A stretch of 64,000 nt of DNA, taken from the NCBI GenBank assembly GCA_013152085.1, contig JAADHC010000008.1, positions 18,964-82,963 on the forward strand, written 5' to 3'. Each line of letters begins with the position of its first letter. The first letter of the stretch is position 1. The notes under the pieces are model-generated. The model saw only the letters and a list, made by a program, of their open reading frames with translations, ran no database searches and was not told where the DNA came from. Positions 37,887 through 46,348 of the stretch are shown piece after piece. The position numbers were made by a program, and so were the translations under genes. The stretch comes from Chlorobiota bacterium. Its GTDB lineage: Bacteria; Bacteroidota; Bacteroidia; Bacteroidales; VadinHA17.

Positions 37887-38366
37887 TTAAATTATCAGTG
37901 GTATATGCTGCTTATTATACTTTGAAAAACATTGGAGATTCTTCATGATCTGTCTCAGGATTGAAAGACAGGTTTCAATCTTCTCGGGCGGAATGTTTTG
38001 AAGGGCCTGATAATAAATCAACCCGGATGACTCTACCATCTCCTTTTGCAGTGCTTTTCCTTTTGGTGTCAGATAAATAAGTTTGTTCCTTTTGTCAAGC
38101 TTGTCGGGAACTTTTACGATTAAATCACGATTCATCATATTTTTAATGATCCTGGTAATAGTGGTTTTATCCCGGTTCAGGTGATCGGCAATATACTGCT
38201 GCTTCACACCCTCTTTATACCAGAGCAGGGCCAATACCCCAAATTGTTCTGCGGTAACATCAAAACCTCTCTTTGTAAATATTATCGTAATTTGTTTGTG
38301 GACGAGTCTTGCTGTTTCGCCTATCAGATAAAGGATATTTTCATCCAGGGATTTGGGATCTTTCAT
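37887..38366 (-). CDS. MarR family transcription regulator
   Basis: A 159-residue winged-helix dimer. The recognition region reads QQYIADHLNRDKTTITRIIKNM, followed by the wing DKLDKRNKLIYLTPKGKALQ. N- and C-terminal helices for dimerisation are present. A near-perfect palindrome (GTTGTATATGCAAC) lies 4 bases before the start codon and touches its own -7 box, so it is expected to repress itself and the membrane protein gene behind it. The ligand is unknown. Confidence 0.9.
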   Translation of the reverse strand: MKDPKSLDENILYLIGETARLVHKQITIIFTKRGFDVTAEQFGVLALLWYKEGVKQQYIADHLNRDKTTITRIIKNMMNRDLIVKVPDKLDKRNKLIYLTPKGKALQKEMVESSGLIYYQALQNIPPEKIETCLSILRQIMKNLQCFSKYNKQHIPLII

Positions 38367-38370
38367 AATA

Positions 38371-38384
38371 GTTGTATATGCAAC
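38371..38384. promoter_or_regulatory. Candidate MarR operator
   Basis: GTTGTATATGCAAC is a 14-base palindrome with one mismatch, typical of MarR half-sites. It abuts the minus-strand -7 box TATATTTG (complement at 38384-38391), so a bound repressor would cover the transcription start. Confidence 0.6.
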
Positions 38385-38391
38385 AAATATA
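38384..38391 (-). promoter_or_regulatory. -7 promoter box of the MarR operon
   Basis: On the minus strand this reads TATATTTG, matching TAnnTTTG, with a predicted leader of only about 10 bases before the MarR start. Confidence 0.5.
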
Positions 38392-38422
38392 ATAATAAAA
38401 ATCTTAAAAAGGCATAAATTGT

Positions 38423-38430
38423 TATTTTTG
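38423..38430 (+). promoter_or_regulatory. -7 promoter box upstream of the truncated kinase copy
   Basis: TATTTTTG fits TAnnTTTG. The surrounding 40 bases still align with the leader of the intact kinase gene near 54530, where the aligned box reads TATTATTA. The better-preserved promoter therefore fronts the broken copy. Confidence 0.4.
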
Positions 38431-38469
38431 CTTCCGGATTATTTAACATTCAGGAAAAATAATATCAGG

Positions 38470-38586
38470 ATGCAAAGAAAACTGATTTTCGGGGTGGATT
38501 TCGGAACTCAAACTTATCAAACCGAGATAGTGTTGATGCGGGCTACAAATCTTTATGTTTACTACTTTTTCCGCCATTACGTATGA
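38470..38586 (+). pseudogene. Truncated copy of the ribulokinase gene start
   Basis: The first 13 codons read MQRKLIFGVDFGT, against MQRKLVFGVDFGT at the intact kinase gene (54574). Over 42 bases (38466-38507 against 54570-54611) only three differ, and weaker similarity reaches about 35 bases upstream. After codon 13 the sequence is unrelated and runs to a stop at 38586. It is a partial direct duplication 16.1 kb from the intact gene. Confidence 0.75.
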
Positions 38587-38600
38587 CACATTAGGCAAAG

Positions 38601-39527
38601 TTATTCTTTTGTATCTGTCTCTTTTAACAGGTATCTGATTGCTGCAGGGGCATCAACTACATGATTTACCTCATATCCTTGAAAATTTATTTTCTTGCTG
38701 GTTTCAACCAGTATTTTCTTATATTCCTCCGGTGTCAAATCATTGTTCATCTCTTTCATCATAGCAATAATTCCAGCTAAAACCGGCGACATAGATGAAT
38801 TTGAGAAATAGGGATGGGCACCTATATTGTTTCCCGTTTTTCTTCCCGATTTCAGATAGTTTTCATATTTAAAAAGCATTAATACATTGTAATCAAAATG
38901 AAAAATATTTACATCTGCTTCTCTTGCATAAGTTTTAGGTGAATTTGGGAAAAACCCAGTCGGAAGGATATTTTCTTGCGCATCGTAATGAATAAAAGTA
39001 GTTACAATGCCTTTATCAATTGCTTTACGAACAGCTTTATTAATTTCTTCCTTATATTCGTGGCTAAATGCTTCGGCTGAATATGTGAGAATATCAATAT
39101 CATTTTCAACCGCCCAGTTAATAGCTTCGATTATTGCTTTGGCTTCATTCTTTCGGTTTTTGTCTCTGGCATTTAAAGCATATATTTCTACATCTGGGGA
39201 TATTTCTTTAAGAGTTGTTGCCATCCACAAACCATGTTCTGCTATAGTTTCAAATGCTTCTTTATTTCCTGTAAAATCTTTACCACCAGCGTATAAATTT
39301 TCATTGCTTGCATAACCAAAATACTTCCCAATAATACCAACCTTAATGCCTTTCCCTGTTGCTAATTCCTGAGCTTGTCTGATGTGGTGAAAAGAATCAT
39401 AGGTGGGTCTTGTATTTGCATTCGGGAAGCTTATGAACCACGTTCCGGAGGTGTCAGGTTTAATATTATAAAACACGGATACCAATAACAGAATGCTTAG
39501 TAAAAAAATCGTAATTTTTATTTTCAT
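38601..39527 (-). CDS. Subtilase-like (S8) protein lacking the catalytic Asp
   Basis: A 308-residue exported or membrane-anchored protein (hydrophobic N-terminus, no clear cleavage site). The subtilase fold is recognisable: GKGIKVGIIGKYFGY where the Asp strand (VIDTG) belongs, AEHGLWMATTL for the HGTHVAG motif, SPDVEIYALNA, and NSSMSPVLAG for GTSMAAPHVAG, then LTPEEYKKILVETS. The catalytic Asp is replaced by Gly while His and Ser remain. It may be an inactive or altered peptidase. It is 21 bases downstream of the barrel protein gene and is the last gene of its operon. Confidence 0.7.
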   Translation of the reverse strand: MKIKITIFLLSILLLVSVFYNIKPDTSGTWFISFPNANTRPTYDSFHHIRQAQELATGKGIKVGIIGKYFGYASNENLYAGGKDFTGNKEAFETIAEHGLWMATTLKEISPDVEIYALNARDKNRKNEAKAIIEAINWAVENDIDILTYSAEAFSHEYKEEINKAVRKAIDKGIVTTFIHYDAQENILPTGFFPNSPKTYAREADVNIFHFDYNVLMLFKYENYLKSGRKTGNNIGAHPYFSNSSMSPVLAGIIAMMKEMNNDLTPEEYKKILVETSKKINFQGYEVNHVVDAPAAIRYLLKETDTKE

Positions 39528-39548
39528 CTGTTTTAAATTTTGATTATT

Positions 39549-40829
39549 TTAATTAATGATAATAATAGAACCGGAGCCTCCCGAACCACCGAAACGGGGA
39601 TTAACAACATTATTATAAATGGAACCGAAGGTATAGGAAATGCCAAAAGAAATAAAGTAGTTATAACTACTCTCCAGTTCCCGTATTCTCAACAGGATCT
39701 CCTGATCGGTGGCACTTCCTTTCGGAAGGTTAATCTGATCATGAACCAGTGAAGCAAATCCGCCCATTTGAATCTGTAGGCCTTTTGCCACCCTGAAGCT
39801 CAGATTGGTATATAAAGAAAGATTGTTTTCAGACCAGTCATAAAAGTAATTGCTCAAGGTTAAATTGGAATTGACAGATCCCCATTTTTTCTTGAAAGAA
39901 AAAGCTATTTGCAAGCTTTGTTTGGCCAGCGTTTCCCGGATCCGGTGATAAAGGGTTGTATCAACGTAATGATTTATTTCTATTCCGGGCGTATAAAGGA
40001 TCCTGAGTTGTTTCCGGGTAGATTCGGAGTAGGGAAAAATATCGTATTCCAACCCGGGGCTTAAATATGCACTGAGCTTCAAATTGCGGTAAGTAGATGA
40101 AGAAAGGCGGGCATTACCCCCGACTGACCAATGATCACTGAGGCTTTTTACGATTAACCCTGAAAAAGATTCTGAATGACGTTCATCCAGAAAGGTTTCT
40201 GAAGATATTTCATAACTGCTATGGCGGAGTGAATAATAGCCGTCAAAATTATATTTCCAATCCGAAGTTACTTTTGAGACATTGAAGGAGCTGTTCAAAA
40301 TCCATGATTGATAACTTTTCTGGCCGTTGCCATATCCGTTCAATCCAATCCTGAACACCCAGTTTTTCCATTTATCCTCTCTCACTTCCTCTTCAATAGG
40401 GGCATTGTATGTGATTCCGATTTCAGAGGAAAGCGGTGTCCTGACAACATATCGCATCAATCCCAGTTTCATTACACGGACCTGCCCGGAGCGGATCTCT
40501 TCCCCGGTATTATTTGCATTGCTTATATATTTCAGGGTATCGTTCATCCCTTGAAAATCCTTCTGTCCGAAATAATGCAAAGTATATTCATCTCCTCCCG
40601 AACCGGTCGGTTGTTGGGTGATCATCAGGTAAACCTGCGCTTCCCTCCGGTCCCGTACATAATTTACAAAAGGAATTTCCTTTTTTATATAGTCCCGGTC
40701 ACAAAACGTGCAATCCAGATATATATTAAGTGCATCTTTCCGGCCGATATTGGTTTGTAAAGTGTCCTGAGCGGAGCAATTGAGATTCAATGCAAGATTC
40801 ACGATGAATAAAAATAGAACGGTTTTCAT
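39549..40829 (-). CDS. Outer-membrane beta-barrel protein, unknown function
   Basis: A 426-residue exported protein; the signal peptide ends near NCSAQDTLQ. The N-terminal part has LDCTFCDRDYIKKEIP and AQVYLMIT, which I recall as a repeated feature of uncharacterised Bacteroidota proteins, then a long region of alternating strands (about 150-410) like an outer-membrane barrel. The C-terminus is a glycine-rich tail ending in isoleucines. It is followed closely by the subtilase-like gene, suggesting a surface pair. Confidence 0.65.
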   Translation of the reverse strand: MKTVLFLFIVNLALNLNCSAQDTLQTNIGRKDALNIYLDCTFCDRDYIKKEIPFVNYVRDRREAQVYLMITQQPTGSGGDEYTLHYFGQKDFQGMNDTLKYISNANNTGEEIRSGQVRVMKLGLMRYVVRTPLSSEIGITYNAPIEEEVREDKWKNWVFRIGLNGYGNGQKSYQSWILNSSFNVSKVTSDWKYNFDGYYSLRHSSYEISSETFLDERHSESFSGLIVKSLSDHWSVGGNARLSSSTYRNLKLSAYLSPGLEYDIFPYSESTRKQLRILYTPGIEINHYVDTTLYHRIRETLAKQSLQIAFSFKKKWGSVNSNLTLSNYFYDWSENNLSLYTNLSFRVAKGLQIQMGGFASLVHDQINLPKGSATDQEILLRIRELESSYNYFISFGISYTFGSIYNNVVNPRFGGSGGSGSIIIIN

Positions 40830-40991
40830 TTTTAACAGATGTTTTATGGATTATAAAGATTGTTACATAGGAATATTAATGTCCTTAAAAAGTAATTCAG
40901 GACCAATCAACTACAAGTAAAAGTATCACCGGGAATTTACCGGAAAAAATAAATTCTATGAATAATTAATACCGGGGGACAAACAACCGGT

Positions 40992-41210
40992 TTAGACAGA
41001 TTTCAACTTGCTGGCTGAATAAACAATAATATCCAGTATTGCCCTGCGGCTTACAATATATTTCCGGTTTGCCCTGAAGAACATCTGTGGATCTGTCATT
41101 TCGGTTATGGAATCCAGGATGGCCGCTATGGCAATGGTGCTGTCATATTTACCCAAAAGATCCTTTACGCTTTCAGCAGCCAGTTGTTCATCAATCAGTA
41201 CTCTCATCAT
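40992..41210 (-). pseudogene. LytTR response regulator, internally deleted
   Basis: Reads as 72 residues. The first half (MMRVLIDEQLAAESVKDLL) is a receiver-domain start, and the second (DPQMFFRANRKYIVSRRAI) is the end of a LytTR DNA-binding domain. About 150 residues between them, with the phosphoacceptor Asp, and the C-terminal tail are missing. It starts directly after the kinase remnant stop at 41211, as intact pairs do. Cannot function as a response regulator. Confidence 0.75.
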
Positions 41211-41435
41211 TTAACCGTGGTTTTCAGGTTTGATAGTGGGTAATTCAATCACATAATATTCCTGATTTTCTATTGTATTTACCGGTTTGTCCGTAAAAAA
41301 CCTATATCTCATTCTTATGTTTGCAATTCCCAATCCGGTGGATTCATCAAGATAATCAGGTTTTCAGCAAACCGTATCTTTTGCAGAAAGATATACGATT
41401 CAAGAAATTTCAGTTCCGATTCAACATAAGTTACT
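41211..41435 (-). pseudogene. LytS-type histidine kinase remnant
   Basis: On the minus strand two pieces of a LytS kinase can be read in different frames: YVESELKFLESYIFLQKIRF (end of the H-box region) and DESTGLGIANIRMRY up to IELPTIKPENHG with a stop at 41211 (the G box and C-terminus). An in-frame stop and a deletion of about 60-70 residues, including the N box, separate them. With the following regulator remnant this is a dead two-component system. Confidence 0.75.
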
Positions 41436-41514
41436 GAAACGGATAAGTTGGAGACTGAAATGTAATTTTCCCGGGATGAAACGTGTAACTGTTCCTTATC
41501 AGCCTTTTGATCAG
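41436..41514. other. Short decayed gap before the CPBP gene
   Basis: Minus-strand reading continues as QLHVSSRENYISVSNLS without a recognisable match. It probably belongs to the same decayed kinase. No separate gene is supported. Confidence 0.4.
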
Positions 41515-42396
41515 TTAACTCAGATTCTTTTCATAAATCTTCTCAAATATTCCCTGATCATCAAATAATTTTTTTCGCAGATATAATATGGCGAAGACGA
41601 TAACACTTAATAAAATCGTGATTAAAGAATTTTCGGGCCCGAAGTCACCTCCGGTAATAACTGCAGGACCGGTCAGGTTCCCTTCTATAAAAGTATTCAG
41701 TTCATCAGCCCCGGAGACCGTTATGCCATAAAAAACAAAAGCGAAATTCCAACCAATATGAAGAAATATCGGATACCAGATATTTCTGGTTATTGAAAAT
41801 ACTATTCCGGTTAATATTCCAAGCTCCAAAACAATTGCTATACTACTGACCAGATTGAACCCTGTATTTGAAAAATGGACGACACTAAATATTACAGATG
41901 ATATAACTAAGGCATAAATGGTTCCCAGGGCATTTTCTACAATGCGAAAAATAATTCCTCTGAATATTATTTCTTCCCATATTCCCATGACTACAAATAG
42001 AAGTAATGGGCTGGAAAGCACACGTAAACTGTTTATGCTAACAATAGTGTAATTGCCAAGTATGTAAAGGGTAAAAACAACCATTGATATTAGACCAAAA
42101 CCTAACAAAAATCCAAATACCAGTGACTTTGGCAAATGCCTGATATCAAGTTCTGTAACTTCCCGTTTTTCAATTAATTTAAAAAAAAAATAATAAGTGA
42201 TAACCATGATTAACGTGGTTAATGGTGCTGCGATATTTTTAGATAGTTCTGTATCATCAGTTATGAATAAAATAACAGGCTTAATGAATAGGATTTTACT
42301 CGCAACAGGTATTAATATACAAACGAATATTCCACCTGTAATTAAACGTAAGGTTCTATATATAACCTTCATTTTGTTGGGTTGGATTGATACCAT
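41515..42396 (-). CDS. CPBP family intramembrane metalloprotease
   Basis: A 293-residue inner-membrane protein with about eight helices. The three CPBP/Abi motifs are present: WEEIIFRGIIFR (EExxxR), FSVVHFSN (FxxxH) and HIGWNFAF (HxxxN). The family includes type II CAAX prenyl endopeptidases and bacteriocin-immunity proteins; in bacteria most substrates are unknown. It lies between the HExxH protein gene and the dead two-component remnant. A second CPBP gene (49824-50513) stands at the other end of the same run. Confidence 0.88.
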   Translation of the reverse strand: MVSIQPNKMKVIYRTLRLITGGIFVCILIPVASKILFIKPVILFITDDTELSKNIAAPLTTLIMVITYYFFFKLIEKREVTELDIRHLPKSLVFGFLLGFGLISMVVFTLYILGNYTIVSINSLRVLSSPLLLFVVMGIWEEIIFRGIIFRIVENALGTIYALVISSVIFSVVHFSNTGFNLVSSIAIVLELGILTGIVFSITRNIWYPIFLHIGWNFAFVFYGITVSGADELNTFIEGNLTGPAVITGGDFGPENSLITILLSVIVFAILYLRKKLFDDQGIFEKIYEKNLS

Positions 42397-42501
42397 TGCT
42401 ATAGTATAAATATGTTATATTTCTATATTTCACTATGAAACTGTTAAATAGTGACTAAACAACTTCCATTTCCATTCTCAAATCGATGATTACTCAGCTG
42501 C

Positions 42502-43494
42502 TTACCTGTTTAGAATCATATAGTCTAAATTATATTTAAAATAACCGTCTTTCCATCCGGTTCCCATTTGATCGAGAAATATCGCCTTTCCCATTCCCGA
42601 ATAGTAGAACATCATTCTACCCCGCACACCTTCCCCGATAAACCTTATTGGATTTAACCATTTTTTATAATTATGCTCCCATACCTCACTAAGATCAACA
42701 TCGGGGAATGTTCTTTTAAAACTGTCGCTTAAAGCTGAATCAGCAGAATCTTTTATTAACAGAGCAAGTTTTCCTTCTGTATATTTTGCAACACCCTCAC
42801 TCCATTCCATCCATTGTTTAAACTTGTATTTATTGCTGTCTGATAGAACACTTTGTAAGACTATCTGACTGTGCCTGAATAATCGTACCGGAATTGATAA
42901 TGGCACAGCACATAATGAATCTGTTTCTATCGAATTAAATATTGTTTCGGCTTCCAACCGCATTGCCGATCTTATTACTTCATTATCATAATCAAAAGGA
43001 AAGCTTAATTCGTTAAAGCCGGCATAATTATCAGTAAATGGATTCACTATTCCATCTTTCCTCATTTCAGCTTGAAAAAGATGAAAGCATTCATGAGCAA
43101 ATTTTAACATCCACAATCCTGCGTTATATCCATTTTCGGGCTCGCTCACTACAATAGTCCAGATTCCATTAATAGGGTAGGCAGCACAATATTCGCGGGT
43201 ATCCTTATTCTCACGAAACCGGACAGTATCCTGCAAATTATTGTCGTAATATTTTTTATGGAAATCCGGTGGGGTTATCGGATGATCCATTAAGTAATCA
43301 TACCCGGTAGTTTTAAAGAGTAACGGGTATTTTTCTTTTTTCCATCGTGGCCATATTTCCCGGCCATATCGGAATTGGAGATCAAAGGCTTCCTTAATAA
43401 GAATGACATTTTGTTCACTCAATGATTGTGATAAGACGCTCCCCGGAATCAATAAGCATATGGTAATAACTATAATGTTTGCTAAAATTTTCAT
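42502..43494 (-). CDS. Secreted HExxH protein, putative zinc metallopeptidase
   Basis: A 330-residue exported protein; the signal peptide ends near GSVLSQSLS. It contains FAHECFHLFQAE, an HExxH zincin motif, near residue 145. RLEAETIF (about 190) and WSEGVAKYTEG (about 245) offer Glu residues for the third zinc ligand. I cannot place it in a named peptidase family. It lies 13 bases downstream of a small membrane ORF and 105 bases before the CPBP gene, inside a run of envelope peptidases, which supports a peptidase role. No activity is proven. Confidence 0.65.
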   Translation of the reverse strand: MKILANIIVITICLLIPGSVLSQSLSEQNVILIKEAFDLQFRYGREIWPRWKKEKYPLLFKTTGYDYLMDHPITPPDFHKKYYDNNLQDTVRFRENKDTREYCAAYPINGIWTIVVSEPENGYNAGLWMLKFAHECFHLFQAEMRKDGIVNPFTDNYAGFNELSFPFDYDNEVIRSAMRLEAETIFNSIETDSLCAVPLSIPVRLFRHSQIVLQSVLSDSNKYKFKQWMEWSEGVAKYTEGKLALLIKDSADSALSDSFKRTFPDVDLSEVWEHNYKKWLNPIRFIGEGVRGRMMFYYSGMGKAIFLDQMGTGWKDGYFKYNLDYMILNR

Positions 43495-43507
43495 GGTTTA
43501 AATTGGT

Positions 43508-43630
43508 TTACCCTGCATATAAATAAATCAAGCATCCAATTAATGCGCTGATGGGAACAATAAAAATGATTGAGGCGCTGAGAAAGACAGCGTTAATACG
43601 TTTGACCGGTGTTTTTGGATCCGTCCCCAT
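43508..43630 (-). CDS. Small single-helix membrane protein
   Basis: A 40-residue ORF starting MGTDPKTPVKRIN and continuing as one long hydrophobic helix to a Gly and a stop at 43508. It begins 3 bases after the S41 peptidase stop and ends 13 bases before the HExxH gene, filling the gap between two co-directional genes with no room to spare. This suggests translational coupling. No family is recognised; chance cannot be excluded. Confidence 0.5.
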   Translation of the reverse strand: MGTDPKTPVKRINAVFLSASIIFIVPISALIGCLIYLYAG

Positions 43631-43633
43631 CTT

Positions 43634-44905
43634 TTATTTATTCAGATATTCTATGGCTTTTTCAAGCTGCGTATCTATTCCTTTCAGTAAATCATCTTTA
43701 TTCCAATCAACCACAATGTCAGGAATAACCCCGACAGCTTCCAATACTTCATTTTTTGAAGTTCTGGTTTGTTGATTAGGGTATACGAAAAGTCCGCCAT
43801 CCGGTAATTGAACCACTTCCATGGTTAAAACTTTTCCGGCGGTCCGCTGACCGATGATGGCAGCCCTTCCGATGGCTTTCATGGCACCGGCAAATTCTTC
43901 GCTCGATGAACTGCTTAATTCGTCAATCAGGATGACCAGCTTTCCTGAATATGGCTCCCCGGCCGGATTCAGAAACACTTCATTCACATCGTTCCTGCGC
44001 TGATATCGCCAGAAAAGTGTCCGTTCACTTACAAATTGTTCGGCGATGGTTCTTCTTGTGTTAAAGTCCCCGCCCGGATTTCCCCTGATGTCGATAATCA
44101 TGTTTGGAATGTTGTGGTATGTTTCAATACTGCGTATTATTGTGTCAAGCAGGACCGGCAGGAAAACGTCGAAACGGATGTAGGCAATATTGTCATTAAT
44201 GATTCTTTTTTCAAGAGAAGCATACATCGGAGGTAAATCAGGAATAAAAGAAACCTTTTCAATGCTTCTTTCCTTTAATAAAAGTGAAATGTGATGTTCT
44301 GAATTCATTGCATCCAGATACCTGATATCCACCGTATCATTCGGGGTGCCATAGAGTTCCCGGATTATATTTTCAGTGCTCAACAACCTGATGTTCCTTT
44401 CATTAAAAGGGGGGACGGGTTCTGCCATCCGCTCAGCAACAATTGAATTGATGGTTTTCCCGTTTACTTCAAGCAATGTATATCCTGGCCTGATACCGGC
44501 TTGAAAAGCGGAAGAGTTCTTCCCTACCGATGTGACCAGTGCAGCATCGTTTACCAACCTGAGGTCAATTCCGACTGTTCCGTCAAGAAACAATTGTGGC
44601 GCCCCGATATCATCATCCTCATAATCAGGAGGCAGTGCAAACAGATGGGAGACGTTAAGTTTAAAAAGCATCTGGTTCAGGTAGTGATACAAAGTGTCGT
44701 TATTGTCGCTTGCTTCGATAAACGGTTTATAGTGATCATATTCTGCCTGCCAGTTAAGCCCGTTAAATGTAGAATCGAAGTATTCTGTATTTATTGTGTT
44801 CCATACCAGGTTCAGTATTCCGAGGTTTTGTGTTTTTCTGTTTTGGCCATTGCATGCAGCCATCAAGGTTGTTAGCAAACTTAATAAGAAGAGAATTTTT
44901 TTCAT
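43634..44905 (-). CDS. S41 family C-terminal processing peptidase, lipoprotein
   Basis: A 423-residue lipoprotein from the start MKKILFLLSLLTTLMAAC (lipobox LMAAC); an in-frame ATG at 44980 lies inside the upstream gene and is rejected. A PDZ domain (about 120-200, with AGIRPGYTLLEVNGK) precedes the S41 domain. The nucleophile Ser is in LSSSSSEEFAGA, with GNPGGDFN before it and the general base Lys probably in GQRTAGK. It is expected to cleave C-terminal tails of envelope proteins. It is 10 bases downstream of the aspartyl protease-PDZ gene. Confidence 0.88.
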   Translation of the reverse strand: MKKILFLLSLLTTLMAACNGQNRKTQNLGILNLVWNTINTEYFDSTFNGLNWQAEYDHYKPFIEASDNNDTLYHYLNQMLFKLNVSHLFALPPDYEDDDIGAPQLFLDGTVGIDLRLVNDAALVTSVGKNSSAFQAGIRPGYTLLEVNGKTINSIVAERMAEPVPPFNERNIRLLSTENIIRELYGTPNDTVDIRYLDAMNSEHHISLLLKERSIEKVSFIPDLPPMYASLEKRIINDNIAYIRFDVFLPVLLDTIIRSIETYHNIPNMIIDIRGNPGGDFNTRRTIAEQFVSERTLFWRYQRRNDVNEVFLNPAGEPYSGKLVILIDELSSSSSEEFAGAMKAIGRAAIIGQRTAGKVLTMEVVQLPDGGLFVYPNQQTRTSKNEVLEAVGVIPDIVVDWNKDDLLKGIDTQLEKAIEYLNK

Positions 44906-44915
44906 ATATTCTAAA

Positions 44916-46226
44916 TTATTGATTTTCAATATTAATTCTTGTTTTGTCACCGGCAGACCTACTTTCACCATGCATATCAAAAAGATTATAACGGCTAAGG
45001 ATAAATTTTTTCTTTACACCATCTTTTAATATAATGACAACAATCTTATCATCGTTATCAGACGATAATTTCAACTCTCCGGATTGATATTTTTTAATTG
45101 ATTGTTTTGATAATTGAGTTAAACGGTAACCGTTTATTGCGAGTAATTCATCACCAATTTTAATTCCCGATTGCTCTGCTTCTGACCCTGAAAATATTGA
45201 TGTTACCACAAACTTATTCTTTTTATATCCATAGGTAAAGCCAAATGTTCTTTTATTATGAGGTAATTGGTTTTTACCTTCATTTGGGTATAAATATATT
45301 TTATTATCATACCAGTCTATTGTAGTTATAAAGTGTTTTAGAAAATCTATTCCCATAGAGCCTTTCCCCATTGTTTGTTTATATTCAGGGTTGTATGCAA
45401 CTATAGGTAAATTATATAATGTGTGGTTCCCTGTTTGCATAGAGTCGATCATAACATAGTAATGGGTTTCAATACTATCCAAATCATCCCTGTCAACAGG
45501 AATATCTAATTTCATTGACCATTCAATGGTCTTGCCTTCATTTATCTTTTTAAAAATACCAGGAGACAATGCATTTACAAAACCATTGTTCCCTGTGTCA
45601 AACTCAACATTGATAGTATCATTACCAACCATGATAAAAACATTTGGCGATCCCTGTACCGGTTTTGGAATAAACGGGAGCTGAATAGCCCCTTCTGTAT
45701 AAGTACATTTCGATACATTATTTGTTAATATTATTGTTGAATCATTAAAGTTAAATTGCCAAATACAGTGTTTCATTAAGTTGGAACCAAGTATACCATC
45801 CATATTATTATCTCTCAACGGATTTGTTGAATCATCTTTCATAAGAATAGCTCCAATTTCTGAAAACTTAATTTTACCAATGGAAAATGTGTCTATTTTA
45901 GGAAAAACAGGCTTTAAAAAACCGGTTAAAAACATCTTTCCCAAAGTTGAACTTTTATCAATAGTATCAAGATCTACTTCATCTAAAATATAATCGTAAA
46001 GTAAACATGGGGAATGAGTGTCTACCAAGAATCTGTATTTATGGCCGTTAACAAGAGAAGTTACATAAACTCTGCCATCATTTAACTCAAATGGGATTTT
46101 TTCAAAAAAGTCACCACTTTGAACGGTTCCCCCGTTTAGTCTTTCAATGAAATCTGGTAATTGCGCTTTAGCTTTGCTACATACCAACAAAACTGAGATG
46201 ATTAGAAAACAGATACTTTTTTTCAT
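44916..46226 (-). CDS. Two-lobed retropepsin-like aspartyl protease with PDZ domain
   Basis: A 436-residue exported protein (signal peptide ending near SKAKAQ). Two retropepsin-like lobes are visible: the first has FLVDTHSP with DGILGSNLM (DTG changed to DTH), the second VEFDTGNNG with GSMGIDFLK. A PDZ domain follows (about 320-410; AEQSGIKIGDELLAINGY). Proteins of this build are common in Bacteroidota and poorly studied. The altered first motif may lower or abolish activity. It is directly upstream of the S41 peptidase-PDZ gene, so the two may act in series on one substrate. Confidence 0.82.
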   Translation of the reverse strand: MKKSICFLIISVLLVCSKAKAQLPDFIERLNGGTVQSGDFFEKIPFELNDGRVYVTSLVNGHKYRFLVDTHSPCLLYDYILDEVDLDTIDKSSTLGKMFLTGFLKPVFPKIDTFSIGKIKFSEIGAILMKDDSTNPLRDNNMDGILGSNLMKHCIWQFNFNDSTIILTNNVSKCTYTEGAIQLPFIPKPVQGSPNVFIMVGNDTINVEFDTGNNGFVNALSPGIFKKINEGKTIEWSMKLDIPVDRDDLDSIETHYYVMIDSMQTGNHTLYNLPIVAYNPEYKQTMGKGSMGIDFLKHFITTIDWYDNKIYLYPNEGKNQLPHNKRTFGFTYGYKKNKFVVTSIFSGSEAEQSGIKIGDELLAINGYRLTQLSKQSIKKYQSGELKLSSDNDDKIVVIILKDGVKKKFILSRYNLFDMHGESRSAGDKTRINIENQ

Positions 46227-46348
46227 GATAATTAATCTTTATTTTCTTATTTCTCAATTCTTTGGGATTATTGTGTGTTTAATCCTGATTGCATCATATT
46301 AATTCCGTAATTTCTTTTGCATCATTTTGTGCCGGGACGTCGTATATT

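Noticed and set aside
38353..38469. Upstream part of an open frame leading into the kinase fragment
   Set aside because: It covers the MarR promoter and the -7 box; the kinase start itself is the ATG at 38470.
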